NCBI RefSeq assembly: GCF_002100115.1
Contig: NZ_ANBM01000003.1
Coordinates: 124,001 to 188,000 of the forward strand
Length of the DNA stretch: 64,000 nt
DNA from: Anaerovibrio sp. JC8
GTDB taxonomy: Bacteria > Bacillota > Negativicutes > Selenomonadales > Selenomonadaceae
Direction of reading: 5' to 3'
Shown here: in pieces, positions 1 to 8,141 of the stretch
Layout of the letters: each line of letters begins with the position of its first letter
Numbering within the stretch: the stretch's first letter is position 1
Made by a program: the position numbers and the translations under genes
The notes under the pieces: model-generated
What the model was told of the DNA's origin: nothing
The model's input: the letters and a program-made list of their open reading frames with translations, nothing else
Databases searched by the model: none

Positions 1-10
1 CAAAAGATAA

Positions 11-571
11 TCACATATTTCCGTCCCAATGCTTAAATAAATTATTCTCCACATTGAGGCTATCGCATATTTTCCCCACCAGCATATCCACCAAATCCAT
101 CAAGGTCTTTGGCTGATGATAAAAGCCGGGACTGGCCGGAATAACCATGGCCCCCAGACGGGACATCTTAAGAAGATTTTCCAAATGGCCAGCGTGCATC
201 GGGGTTTCACGAGGCACAACTATAAGACGGCGTCCTTCCTTTAAAATCACATCAGCAGCCCTGGTCAGCAAATTATCCGTAACCCCGGTGGCTATACAGG
301 CTACTGTCTTCATAGAAGCAGGCACTACCACCATGGCATCAGCCCTAAACGAACCGCTGGCAATGGAAGCTCCAACATTATGCACATCATGAAGCATATC
401 GGCACTGGCCAGAATCCGCTCATAAAGCTCAGGACATTCAAACCGCACAACCTTATTGCCACTGTCCGTCAGCACCACATGAACCTGATGGCCGGCATCC
501 TTCAGCACCTCTATTAAACGCAAGCCATAAATACTGCCACTGGCTCCCGTTATTCCTACAATAATTTTCAT
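11..571 (-). CDS. ubiX: Flavin prenyltransferase UbiX
   Basis: A 186-aa UbiX/Pad1-family enzyme. The family transfers a dimethylallyl group to FMN and so makes the prenylated-FMN cofactor of UbiD-type decarboxylases. Visible motifs are the phosphate-binding GITGASGS loop (residues 6-13), PASMKT (84-89) and PRETPMH (120-126), all typical of the family, and the length is normal. The ATG at 569-571 is chosen because GGAGG lies five bases upstream (576-580) and family members begin M-K-I/L-hydrophobic; a longer reading from a TTG at 598 would add nine residues and overlap yraN. It is the last visible gene of the rbgA operon. Its partner UbiD is not in the window. Confidence 0.93.
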   Translation of the reverse strand: MKIIVGITGASGSIYGLRLIEVLKDAGHQVHVVLTDSGNKVVRFECPELYERILASADMLHDVHNVGASIASGSFRADAMVVVPASMKTVACIATGVTDNLLTRAADVILKEGRRLIVVPRETPMHAGHLENLLKMSRLGAMVIPASPGFYHQPKTLMDLVDMLVGKICDSLNVENNLFKHWDGNM

Positions 572-594
572 ATATCCTCCAAAAAGCCCCTGCA

Positions 595-957
595 TCAACC
601 GGCCTCAAAGGCATTCTCAATAAGCCTGAAGCTCATGTTGCCGCTTTTAGGGGCCAATATCTCCAGCACATCAAAGCGGTAGCTGTAATCCTGCAAGCCC
701 TTATATCTGATATAAGATTGGGCTGTGCGGACAATTTTCTGCTGCTTGTAATAATTGACTGCTTCCGCCGGGGCACCATATCTCAACGAGCCTCTGGTCT
801 TGACTTCCACAAAAGAAATCAGATTCCCCTTGCTGGCTATAATATCTATCTCACCGGTCTGGGCCCGATAATTCTTCTCACGGATAAAATACCCGTGATT
901 TTCCAGATATTGGGCCGCCACCTGCTCTCCCTTATTTCCTAAAATCTTGTTGTTCAT
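595..957 (-). CDS. yraN: YraN/UPF0102 family endonuclease-like protein
   Basis: A 120-aa UPF0102 (YraN) protein. The family has a restriction-endonuclease-like fold, and its signature is visible: E11 near the N-terminus, GEID at 35-38 and EVK at 51-53, which together form the usual D/E-EVK active-site pattern. The cellular role is unsettled; a Holliday-junction-resolvase-like nuclease activity has been proposed for the fold. The ATG shares one base with the stop codon of the upstream FlhB-like gene, so translation is probably coupled. yraN is commonly next to rnhB in Firmicutes and proteobacteria, which fits its place here. Confidence 0.92.
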   Translation of the reverse strand: MNNKILGNKGEQVAAQYLENHGYFIREKNYRAQTGEIDIIASKGNLISFVEVKTRGSLRYGAPAEAVNYYKQQKIVRTAQSYIRYKGLQDYSYRFDVLEILAPKSGNMSFRLIENAFEAG

Positions 958-1301
958 TACATGCCCCTTACTGGCGGCATCTGATTTTTCTGTTCCTTGC
1001 GCCGCTGGTCAATCCTATACACATAAGCCAGAATTTCAGCCACAGTGGTATACAGCTCTGTAGGAATTTCCTTGTCCAGCTCCAGAGCCATCAGCATATT
1101 TACCAGAGATTTGTTCTGGTAAACAGGCACCTTGCCTTTTTTGGCAGCCTCCAAAATGTTTTCTGCCACATGGCCCTTACCCTTGGCCACGACCTTTGGC
1201 GCCATATTCTTTTCAGGATCGTATTTAAGTGCTACGGCCTTTTTCTCGGCAAGGGGATCCCTCTCCGGCTCCTCATGCGGCCGTCTTCCTCTATTCATCA
1301 T
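957..1301 (-). CDS. ylqH: FlhB C-terminal-domain protein (YlqH-like)
   Basis: A 114-aa protein matching the isolated cytoplasmic C-terminal domain of FlhB/EscU-type export-switch proteins, as in Bacillus YlqH. The hallmark stretch AVALKYDPEKNMAPKVVAKG is at about residues 22-41, followed by the KSLVNMLMALELDKEIP region. The NPTH self-cleavage motif of true FlhB is absent and there is no membrane domain, so it cannot be a complete export component. It overlaps the upstream FliK-like gene by 11 bases. Pairing of an FlhB-tail protein with a FliK-like protein suggests the two act together, as FlhB and FliK do in hook-length control, but their substrate is unknown. Confidence 0.88.
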   Translation of the reverse strand: MMNRGRRPHEEPERDPLAEKKAVALKYDPEKNMAPKVVAKGKGHVAENILEAAKKGKVPVYQNKSLVNMLMALELDKEIPTELYTTVAEILAYVYRIDQRRKEQKNQMPPVRGM

Positions 1302-3495
1302 TGCTTACAGTTCCTATCTTCAGATCAGTTAGGTTAATCGGTGAATCGTACAGGGCTTTGCGGATATCCGGCAAATAGTCCTTAAACTCTTTTACTGCAT
1401 CGTTATCCGAGAATACCACCCGCAAATTCAGGTTATTGCCCTCATACAGACGACAAACAATATCCACTGCCCCGATTTCATCTGTCAGCACACATACACG
1501 GAACCATGTATCCTTCCGCGTAACACCGTACTCGTCCTCATGGGGCGGTTCGTCATAAATATGAAGATATGCAGGATAGCTGAGAGTGCCGTCACCTACA
1601 TAAAGAGGCATCATATAGGAAATTGATTTCTGACCATCTGCCTTAAAGGCACCGTCACTATCCATGGAGCCCTTTATGGCATTGGTAAAATTGGTAATTT
1701 CCTTGCTGGCATTTCTGTACTGATAGCCCTTCATTTTCTTCAGGGTTCCAAGATCCGCCAGCTGCATAAATGCCCACAGCTTTGGCAGGGCATCAAAGCC
1801 CATCTTCTGGGCCGCCTGCTGAACCGAGGCCGGCATATTTCCCTCTATGGTGCGAAGCAGGGTATTCAGCTGCTTGGCATCCTGCTCAGACAGCATCCCC
1901 TGATTTTCATTTATAAAGTTGTTAAGAAGCTGAGCCTCCTTTGGAGTCAGCTCCATATTTTTCATGATTAGCTGACCGGCATCCTTCAAGGCCAGCGCCA
2001 CCTGCTGGCTGTCCATCTGTGGCAGCTGATACTGAGTGCTGGTATTAGGTGCAGGCGCATTATTGTTCTCTATTGGCTGATTGGCCCCGAAGCGATTGAA
2101 TATACTTCTGAACAAAGGATTCTGCTCCACAGGACCATTCATTCTGGCAGAAGTACCCTCGTAGGCCATGCCAATATTATTGAGACGCACGTTAATAGTC
2201 TCCCGCCCTGGAATGGTAGGAGCTGTTCCATCACTATTGGTAACCGTTGGCTGGCCCGTCTGAGGCTGTACTGTCTCCTCAGAGGCCATAGCCGCCTGAT
2301 TAGGCATCGCCACACCTGGCTGGGACCCCTGAAGCGGTGTCCCCTGGACAGGAGTGCCCTGAGCTGCAGCCCCCTGTGGCATGGCGTTGGTGCCCGGCAT
2401 ATTGCCAACCATATTATTGGCAGCATTTGCTGTTGCCCCTGGCTGGGCCTGTCCCGCCATATTCTGGCCAGTTTGGACATTTTGCGGAGTCTGGGTATTG
2501 GCACCAACCTCCGGCATAGGATTATTTGGAACCCCTGCTCCCAGCTGAGCCACCTGCCCATTCTGTCCCATTGGAGCATTCTGCAGGTTCTGAGCCCCTT
2601 GGGCAACATTATTGCCAGTATTTTGGGCCATGGCCTCTGCCATATTGCCCATAGGAACCCCCTGAGGCTGAGCCGTATTGCCGGTTCCAGCCCCCTGGGC
2701 CACAGTCTGGGCCATATTGCCAGTCCCAGCTCCCTGGGCCATAGCCTGCCCCATCCCCTGGGCAGTACCCTGTGGCATTCCCTGAGTGTTCCCCTGCTGT
2801 GCCTGAGTCTGAGCCCCATCACCGGCAAAGGCTGATTTCGGGAAAAAGGCATCCACCAGCTTATTCAGTATATTGAGCCCTTCAGTAGGCTGCTGTGCTC
2901 CCTGGGCAGGCTGAGAATTGGTAAGGGACGCCAGCTGGGACAAAAGCTGCTCCAGCTGCTTTGGCATTTCCTCCCCCTCCGGAAGCTGCATAAGCTGAAA
3001 GGCCAACTTATTGATATTAACCGGCTCCATGGAGCTATTGTTGCCCAGAACCGACTTTAGATTATCAAAAATCGCCTGCATTTCCTCGGAAAACTCACCC
3101 AGTTTCCCCTGGTCCGCCATGGTCCCCATCTGGGTTAAAATACGGCTCAGGGTATTGAGCTGTTCCACGGAAAAGCGCTGGCTGGCCAATGAACTGCCCA
3201 CGCCCTCGCCTACAGTACCTTCCACGGTAAAGGCGTTGCGCATAATATTTTGAATGATATTTTTCAGCTGATTTGGAATGGCATTTTCCGCCTCAGACTG
3301 ATGGGTGGAAATCTTGGACAGAACTCCAGCCATATTATCAATGGAATTCTTTATACTGACATCAGTACGGGGTGAAAAGGCAGAACCGGCACTGCCACCG
3401 CCATCTCGTTTGACGGATATTTTATCGCCTTTGGTCTCTTGGGTACGCTCCGTCGCCTGGACAGAAGGCGTCATTCCTGTAACATTGGTTGGCAA
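1291..3495 (-). CDS. FliK-like protein with long Gln/Gly/Asn-rich middle (YlqG position)
   Basis: A 734-aa protein in the genomic place of Bacillus ylqG (between rnhB and ylqH). Residues 1-200 are largely helical. About 205-440 is a low-complexity region full of Q, G, N, A, M and P with short degenerate repeats such as QGAGTGNMAQ. The C-terminal 150 residues look folded (W-F-R-V-C-V-L-T-D-E-I-G pattern) and resemble the hook-length-control domain of FliK. There is no signal peptide or membrane segment. The start is a TTG at 3493-3495 with a strong AGGAGGTGG upstream; the first internal ATG (3472-3474) has no ribosome site. Function is inferred only: possibly a secreted or ruler-like partner of the FlhB-tail protein encoded next. 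Confidence 0.75.
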   Translation of the reverse strand: MPTNVTGMTPSVQATERTQETKGDKISVKRDGGGSAGSAFSPRTDVSIKNSIDNMAGVLSKISTHQSEAENAIPNQLKNIIQNIMRNAFTVEGTVGEGVGSSLASQRFSVEQLNTLSRILTQMGTMADQGKLGEFSEEMQAIFDNLKSVLGNNSSMEPVNINKLAFQLMQLPEGEEMPKQLEQLLSQLASLTNSQPAQGAQQPTEGLNILNKLVDAFFPKSAFAGDGAQTQAQQGNTQGMPQGTAQGMGQAMAQGAGTGNMAQTVAQGAGTGNTAQPQGVPMGNMAEAMAQNTGNNVAQGAQNLQNAPMGQNGQVAQLGAGVPNNPMPEVGANTQTPQNVQTGQNMAGQAQPGATANAANNMVGNMPGTNAMPQGAAAQGTPVQGTPLQGSQPGVAMPNQAAMASEETVQPQTGQPTVTNSDGTAPTIPGRETINVRLNNIGMAYEGTSARMNGPVEQNPLFRSIFNRFGANQPIENNNAPAPNTSTQYQLPQMDSQQVALALKDAGQLIMKNMELTPKEAQLLNNFINENQGMLSEQDAKQLNTLLRTIEGNMPASVQQAAQKMGFDALPKLWAFMQLADLGTLKKMKGYQYRNASKEITNFTNAIKGSMDSDGAFKADGQKSISYMMPLYVGDGTLSYPAYLHIYDEPPHEDEYGVTRKDTWFRVCVLTDEIGAVDIVCRLYEGNNLNLRVVFSDNDAVKEFKDYLPDIRKALYDSPINLTDLKIGTVSNDE

Positions 3496-3521
3496 GGCCT
3501 CTCCACCTCCTAAATACGTTC

Positions 3522-4322
3522 TTACTGCTTGCTAAATATATTATCGATTTCCTCGACTTCTTCTACCATGGATTTTATTGGCTCAAAGGACAGCCGATGA
3601 ATCGGACATGGCCCATATTTGCGAATAGCCTCGATGTGGCTGCCAGTGCCATAACCCTTATGGCCGGCAAAGCCATATTCCGGATACTGCCTGTCGTATT
3701 CATCCATCAAACGGTCACGGGAGACCTTGGCAATGATGGAAGCCGCTGCAATAGAGGCCGACTTGGCATCACCCTTGATAAGTGACAAGGATGCCATAGG
3801 CAAATTATCCAGCTTCACCGCATCCAAAAGCACCTTGTCCGGCTGCGGCTCCAGTCCAAAAATAGCTTCATACATACCATTTATGGTTGCCTGCAGAATG
3901 TTCACCCGGTCAATGGTACGCTCGTCAACAAAGACCTGCTTAACGCAGAGTGCCTTGGCCATAATCTCGTCATAAAGCTCATCACGGACCTTTTCCGACA
4001 GCTTCTTGGAATCGTTAATCTTCGGGATTATCAAATCCTCCGGCAGAATTACCGCCGCCACGGACACAGGCCCCGCCAAAGGACCACGGCCAGCCTCGTC
4101 CACACCGGCAATAACCTTGAGCCCTTCATTTCTGGCCTCATCCTCATAACGGTACATGGCCTTTACGCGGGCTACTTCCTTTTGCTGCCGCTCATAACGC
4201 TTGATGAGTCGGGCACTGGCCGCCCTGGTGTCCTGTCTCAGAGCCTCAATCAGCTCCTCTGTCACCTGACCGGACGCAAACAAACCCTCTATTTGTTTTA
4301 TCGAAAGTTCAGCTATATTCAT
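3522..4322 (-). CDS. rnhB: Ribonuclease HII
   Basis: A 266-aa RNase HII, which cleaves RNA in RNA-DNA hybrids and removes single ribonucleotides from DNA. The DEAGRG motif (75-80, with catalytic D75 and E76), NDSKKLSEK (from 103), D167 and D203 (in SRDRLMDEY) give the full acidic active site, and GHKGYGT closes the core. A roughly 70-residue N-terminal extension precedes the catalytic domain, as in the longer Bacillus-type proteins. It lies 26 bases downstream of rbgA in the conserved rbgA-rnhB-ylqG-ylqH order. Confidence 0.97.
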   Translation of the reverse strand: MNIAELSIKQIEGLFASGQVTEELIEALRQDTRAASARLIKRYERQQKEVARVKAMYRYEDEARNEGLKVIAGVDEAGRGPLAGPVSVAAVILPEDLIIPKINDSKKLSEKVRDELYDEIMAKALCVKQVFVDERTIDRVNILQATINGMYEAIFGLEPQPDKVLLDAVKLDNLPMASLSLIKGDAKSASIAAASIIAKVSRDRLMDEYDRQYPEYGFAGHKGYGTGSHIEAIRKYGPCPIHRLSFEPIKSMVEEVEEIDNIFSKQ

Positions 4323-4348
4323 TAATCTTTTACCTCATAAAATGAGCC

Positions 4349-5272
4349 TCATATCTCTGGCTCTGGTGGGGTATCAAGGCTAACAGTCCCCAGCTTGCCG
4401 CTTCTGAAATCAGTGAGAACAATGCGCTGGGCCTTTTCCAGATCTACTACGCCGCCCTTGACCAGACAGCCCCGCTTTTTGCCAATAAGCTCCAGCAGTT
4501 CACCAGAGGTTTCCGGCAGCTCGGTGGTAATCTTATAACGCTCCTTGATGCGCTCCGGATACAGCTTGAGCATGGTATCAAGGAATACACCCGTAATAAG
4601 CTCCCTATCCACCGCCTCATCATTGATGGCTCCGGTAAATGCCAGCTTCAGACCGGCATTCATGTCCTCAAACTTCGGCCAAAGAATACCCGGGGTATCC
4701 AGCAGCTCCAGGCTGTCCGCCAGACGAATCCACTGCTTGGCTCTGGTAACACCCGGCTTATCAGCAGTCTTGGCCTTATTGGAGCCGGCCAGACGGTTTA
4801 TGAGGGAAGACTTGCCCACATTTGGAATACCCAAAATCATTACCCTTGCAGAGCGGGCCTTGGCACCCTTGGACACCAGCTTTTCTGTCTTGGAACGGGC
4901 CAGATCCTCCGTAATCTTCACCAGCTGTTTGGTTCCCTTGCCCTGGGTGGCATCCACTGCCACAGCCTGAACACCCTGACTGCGGAAATAATTAACCCAC
5001 TTCTTGGTAATAGCCGGGTCCGCCAAATCGGACTTATTGAGGGCCACCACCTTTGGCTTCCCCGCAATAATTTCCTGCAGCATTGGGTTGGCACTGCTAT
5101 AAGGAATACGGGCATCCAGCAGTTCAATAACCACGTCCACCAGCTTAAGGTTTTCCGTTATGATTCTTCTGGCCTTGGTCATGTGACCCGGGAACCACTG
5201 TACATTCGGCAGCACCTGCTCCGCCGCCAGCTTTCTGGCACTTTCTTCCCGTTCTTTTATGTAATCGTTCAT
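4349..5272 (-). CDS. rbgA: Ribosome biogenesis GTPase RbgA (YlqF)
   Basis: A 307-aa circularly permuted GTPase needed for late 50S subunit assembly. The permuted motif order is visible: G4 NKSD at 79-82 comes before the P-loop GIPNVGKSS at 148-156 and DTPG (G3) at 192-195. The N-terminal WFPGHM motif (26-31) is the family signature. A C-terminal RNA-binding helical domain follows. It is the first gene of a six-gene operon ending at ubiX, with a good promoter 58 bases upstream of the ATG. Confidence 0.97.
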   Translation of the reverse strand: MNDYIKEREESARKLAAEQVLPNVQWFPGHMTKARRIITENLKLVDVVIELLDARIPYSSANPMLQEIIAGKPKVVALNKSDLADPAITKKWVNYFRSQGVQAVAVDATQGKGTKQLVKITEDLARSKTEKLVSKGAKARSARVMILGIPNVGKSSLINRLAGSNKAKTADKPGVTRAKQWIRLADSLELLDTPGILWPKFEDMNAGLKLAFTGAINDEAVDRELITGVFLDTMLKLYPERIKERYKITTELPETSGELLELIGKKRGCLVKGGVVDLEKAQRIVLTDFRSGKLGTVSLDTPPEPEI

Positions 5273-5329
5273 ATATAAACTCCTATTCTAAACCTTTAAA
5301 TTAAAATGCTTATAAGAATACGCCTTATA

Positions 5330-5358
5330 ATTATATAGCCATGCCCATTTATTATCAA
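5330..5358 (-). promoter_or_regulatory. Promoter of the rbgA-rnhB-ylqG-ylqH-yraN-ubiX operon
   Basis: On the minus strand TTGATA (5353-5358) and TATAAT (5330-5335) are separated by exactly 17 bases, an almost consensus sigma-A promoter. It lies 58 bases before the rbgA start codon. No operator-like repeat is seen. Confidence 0.8.
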
Positions 5359-5380
5359 ATCCAGTTTTTGTACCGCATTG

Positions 5381-5417
5381 AAAAGGCCGGGAAAACGCCA
5401 CGGCATCTCCCCAGCCT
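5381..5417 (-). terminator. Weak candidate terminator after the PH-domain gene
   Basis: An imperfect stem (AGGC-n-GGG against CCC-n-GCCT) is followed on the minus strand by TTTTC. The stem is short and the loop long, so the call is tentative; it sits 15 bases past the stop codon of the PH-domain gene. Confidence 0.35.
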
Positions 5418-5431
5418 GTAAAACCATACTG

Positions 5432-5812
5432 TTATTTTCCTATGCACTCCGCCAATAGGGCCTGCACCTTATACACATCAGCATCCTTGCTGAAGGTTTT
5501 TACCAATGGTGTAGTCCCCATATCAGCTACCCATATTTTAAGCTCTGCATCCAAATCAAAATGACCGGCGGACTCCACCTCAAAATGACGGATACTCTTA
5601 TATGGTACGGAATGATAATTTACCTTCTTGCCCGTTGCCCCCTGAATATCCACCATTATAAGCCGATAATCCGTAAAAATCATCAAGTCCCGAATCCACT
5701 GATAGGCCTGCACAACCTGTTCATTCCGTCCCAACAGCTTGCCATAATCCTTCTTAACCGCCTCAACATCCGTTCCTGAAGCATTTCCCATCAAGCCACT
5801 AATTAACCCCAT
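5432..5812 (-). CDS. PH-domain-containing protein
   Basis: A 126-aa soluble protein made of a single bacterial pleckstrin-homology-like domain (PF08000 type, as in Bacillus YvbH-like proteins). The domain runs from about residue 30, with the pattern QWIRDLMIFTDYRLIMVD, then SVPYKSIRHFEVE and a final amphipathic helix. Such domains are widespread in Firmicutes; their ligand is not known. The ATG has a clean AGGAGG upstream. It appears to be a single-gene unit. Confidence 0.82.
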   Translation of the reverse strand: MGLISGLMGNASGTDVEAVKKDYGKLLGRNEQVVQAYQWIRDLMIFTDYRLIMVDIQGATGKKVNYHSVPYKSIRHFEVESAGHFDLDAELKIWVADMGTTPLVKTFSKDADVYKVQALLAECIGK

Positions 5813-5882
5813 AGCTCTCGCCTCCTGTCCATATTTATTGGGTCACTTGATCCAAAAAGATTGTTTTTTATAACAATGCATA

Positions 5883-6611
5883 TCAAGTAGGCTTTCCCAT
5901 GACTTCGATTTTCTCATATTTTCTTGTTTCCGAATCTATCACTATCATTGCAGACTCACCAATCTGTGTACCATCGCGATAGGTAGAAAATACATCCGTC
6001 AAAGTGATGCCATCTTTATCATATATTTCCTTCACAGGTGTATGCCCAACTACCTGAGTATACTCCTCATGTCTAAATGTTTCCCGTTTCCCATTAGGCG
6101 GTCTAAACCACAATGGTGATTCATCATGCCAAAGATGATCTTTCGAAGCATGATTTACTGCCCCAATAACATTATCAATATCAGCATCAAGCAGACCAGC
6201 ATCAAGCCACTTTACAAACTCTTTTGTAAGTCCACCATGCGAAAATAGAACATTGCCAATTCTATGCATTATATTTATCTGGGACGAATCCGGCAATGTG
6301 TGTACAAGCTCCTCCAACTTAGACATAACCGTTCGCTCTGCATATGGAGAATATCCCGTTTCCAACCGTCCCCATAGATAACTAACATCATGATTGCCAT
6401 AACACCAAAGCGTTTCAGGATAATCAACTGCAAACTCTATTGCCCTGTCAAAGGTCTCTTCGTATCGATTAACTTGAAATTCCATATTCCAATCATCTGG
6501 CACATCCATAAGGCATACAGCCCTATCTGCCCTACAAGATTTTAAAATATCTTCAGCTCTGTCAAAAATCCATGTTTTTAAATGAATATCAGGAATAACA
6601 AGAACCTTCAT
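5883..6611 (-). CDS. Calcineurin-like metallophosphoesterase
   Basis: A 242-aa protein of the calcineurin-like phosphoesterase superfamily. Visible metal-binding motifs are IPDIH (7-11), GNHD (about 95), SHGG (near 125) and GHTP (near 190). The second motif, normally GDxxD, is written MDVPDD here, so one metal ligand comes from a shifted or altered position. The substrate cannot be told from sequence; protein phosphatase, nucleotide hydrolase and phosphodiesterase are all possible. The gene is AT-richer than its neighbours and stands alone, so it may have been acquired. Confidence 0.8.
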   Translation of the reverse strand: MKVLVIPDIHLKTWIFDRAEDILKSCRADRAVCLMDVPDDWNMEFQVNRYEETFDRAIEFAVDYPETLWCYGNHDVSYLWGRLETGYSPYAERTVMSKLEELVHTLPDSSQINIMHRIGNVLFSHGGLTKEFVKWLDAGLLDADIDNVIGAVNHASKDHLWHDESPLWFRPPNGKRETFRHEEYTQVVGHTPVKEIYDKDGITLTDVFSTYRDGTQIGESAMIVIDSETRKYEKIEVMGKPT

Positions 6612-6726
6612 AGTGTCACCTCACTTTCATCATAACGAATTTGCCGCCAGTTGGCTATCTGATTTCATTTTATATTAAACCTATAATGTTCTTCCTCATT
6701 TCACCGAATACCATCTTTATCTTATG

Positions 6727-7623
6727 CTATTCATGCAAAGTAATATGCTCATCCCCCAATAAATTTCCCGTTATCACCGACGAGTTAGGATTATGATTAT
6801 CAAAGCCCTGTCTTGCCCGCTCCAAGCTGGCATTGGCATAACAATAGCGGCAGCCATGGATACAGGTATCATACTGACCAATATCAAAACTCTCAACGCA
6901 GTTGCACAGCGGCCGCTGGGTCTTGGCCCTGCTGACATTAAGTGACTTGCCCACTATGCGCTCCACCAGCTCCCCATCGATACAGGCCCCATGAACAATG
7001 CCGTACTTTTCCAAATCAATGGCCTCAGAACAGGTCTGAAGGGTAACACCACTGCCTTTGGCAATATCTGACATCCCCGCTGCCAGTGTATTCATTTCTT
7101 CCTCAGAAAGTTCATGCAAGTTCAGGCCCTGAGTGTTCTTTTTAGCCTTGGCATATAAATCAATAAAGCTGATGACACACCGTTCCACACAGGGAGCCAA
7201 TGACTCCAGGGTATTTTTGAACCATTCCAGATGCCCCTCTATAGTGTAGTGATCATTCAATAAAATCGGGTCATAACGCCACACTACCCGTTCCCGCCCA
7301 AGCCTTTCGGATAACTCCTGCACGGTGCTTATAATATCCTTTTTATCCCACAGCTTTGCCTCCACATCATGACCATAAGGGGTTATGGAAACCTGGACAT
7401 AATACTTATAATCATTGAGAGCATCCAATCCCTTTAACATAGGTGCAGGGTCCTTTGTCCAAAAAACAATACAGTCCACATACTCGGGTTTCAAGGATAT
7501 ACGACTCACTTGCTTGCGGTTGAATGGATTGACCACATCCACATAGCCCGCCTTTAACCTCTGACAAAACCAGTCAAAGTAAAATGCCGGTATATCCGTC
7601 CGCCTGCTGGCACTAATTATCAT
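6727..7623 (-). CDS. DUF1848 family protein, probable Fe-S protein
   Basis: A 298-aa DUF1848 protein. The N-terminus MIISASRRTDIPAFY is the family signature, followed by VDVVNPFN, FWTKDP and WRYDPI blocks typical of a TIM-barrel-like fold. The C-terminal part has a cysteine group (CNC, then CIHGCRYCYA at about 261-270) that strongly resembles an iron-sulfur ligand set of the radical-SAM type, but it is at the C-terminal end rather than the usual N-terminal position. The function is not established. It is 15 bases downstream of the HTH gene and may be cotranscribed with it. Confidence 0.85.
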   Translation of the reverse strand: MIISASRRTDIPAFYFDWFCQRLKAGYVDVVNPFNRKQVSRISLKPEYVDCIVFWTKDPAPMLKGLDALNDYKYYVQVSITPYGHDVEAKLWDKKDIISTVQELSERLGRERVVWRYDPILLNDHYTIEGHLEWFKNTLESLAPCVERCVISFIDLYAKAKKNTQGLNLHELSEEEMNTLAAGMSDIAKGSGVTLQTCSEAIDLEKYGIVHGACIDGELVERIVGKSLNVSRAKTQRPLCNCVESFDIGQYDTCIHGCRYCYANASLERARQGFDNHNPNSSVITGNLLGDEHITLHE

Positions 7624-7638
7624 GACGTTTTATCTCCT

Positions 7639-7929
7639 CTAACTCTCCTTTAGAGATAAGGAACAGCCCATAGCACTTAAATAACGAATTATTGTTTCGA
7701 TAGTACCGCCGCTCCCTTTTTCCAAGCGGCTAATTGCCTGCTGCGACAAACCAGACCTCTTACTTATTTCCTTCTGAGTTAGAGATAATTTTTTCCTCTT
7801 TTCTATGAGTTCTTGCTTAAATTTCATTTCAGCCAAGAATAGTTGATGTTGCAAGCGTAATTGCTCATCACTTTCCACTAATTTATTTATAATCTTTTGT
7901 TCTTCTACGGGATTGCTTTTAGTTAACAT
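7639..7929 (-). CDS. XRE-type HTH protein, probable antitoxin
   Basis: A 96-aa DNA-binding protein with an N-terminal helical segment and a C-terminal XRE/Cro helix-turn-helix (about residues 40-90: KRKKLSLTQKEISKRSGLSQ then AISRLEKG). The layout is that of HigA-like antitoxins. The start is the ATG at 7927-7929, which has its own GGAGGG seven bases upstream. The same frame stays open into the preceding toxin-like remnant, so a 146-aa fusion could also be made from the TTG at 8079. A promoter overlapped by a palindrome upstream suggests autoregulation. Confidence 0.78.
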   Translation of the reverse strand: MLTKSNPVEEQKIINKLVESDEQLRLQHQLFLAEMKFKQELIEKRKKLSLTQKEISKRSGLSQQAISRLEKGSGGTIETIIRYLSAMGCSLSLKES

Positions 7930-8079
7930 AATATCCCTCCTACAAAATGCATCTATACCACTTTTGCGAATCTCAGCACGTATATCATAAATTTCCAACT
8001 GCTCTTGTTTGGGCAATTTTTCAATATAGGAAATAATAACATTTTTTCCTCCCGCAGACTGGTAGTCAAAAATATCCAA
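7930..8079 (-). pseudogene. Remnant of a RelE/HigB-like toxin gene, in frame with the antitoxin
   Basis: This 50-codon stretch begins at a TTG with AGGAGG seven bases upstream. It encodes a segment like the N-terminus of Gp49/HigB-type toxins (GGKNVIISYIEKLPKQEQ is close to the family's usual opening). After about 46 residues the toxin similarity stops and the reading runs through the antitoxin's ribosome site into the antitoxin frame. The usual toxin is about 100-120 aa, so the C-terminal catalytic half appears deleted. Alternatively the 146-aa product is a real fusion; the internal ribosome site argues for a deletion derivative. The toxin assignment is by pattern only. Confidence 0.6.
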
Positions 8080-8111
8080 GATAATGCCTCCTAAAATATT
8101 ACCCTACAGTA

Positions 8112-8141
8112 ATTTTACATCATTATTGATGTATTATCAAT
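8112..8141 (-). promoter_or_regulatory. Promoter with overlapping palindromic operator for the toxin-antitoxin remnant
   Basis: TTGATA (8135-8140) and TAAAAT (8112-8117) on the minus strand are 17 bases apart. The -35 box is part of the inverted repeat ATTGAT-N5-ATCAAT (8125-8141), a likely binding site for the HTH protein. The rest of 8142-8293 is very AT-rich and shows no coding signal. Confidence 0.6.

Noticed and set aside
2337-2835. Repeat-rich stretch that might suggest a CRISPR array or tandem repeat locus
   Set aside because: The repeats are short, degenerate and in frame with the Gln/Gly-rich protein on the minus strand; there are no equal-length spacers.
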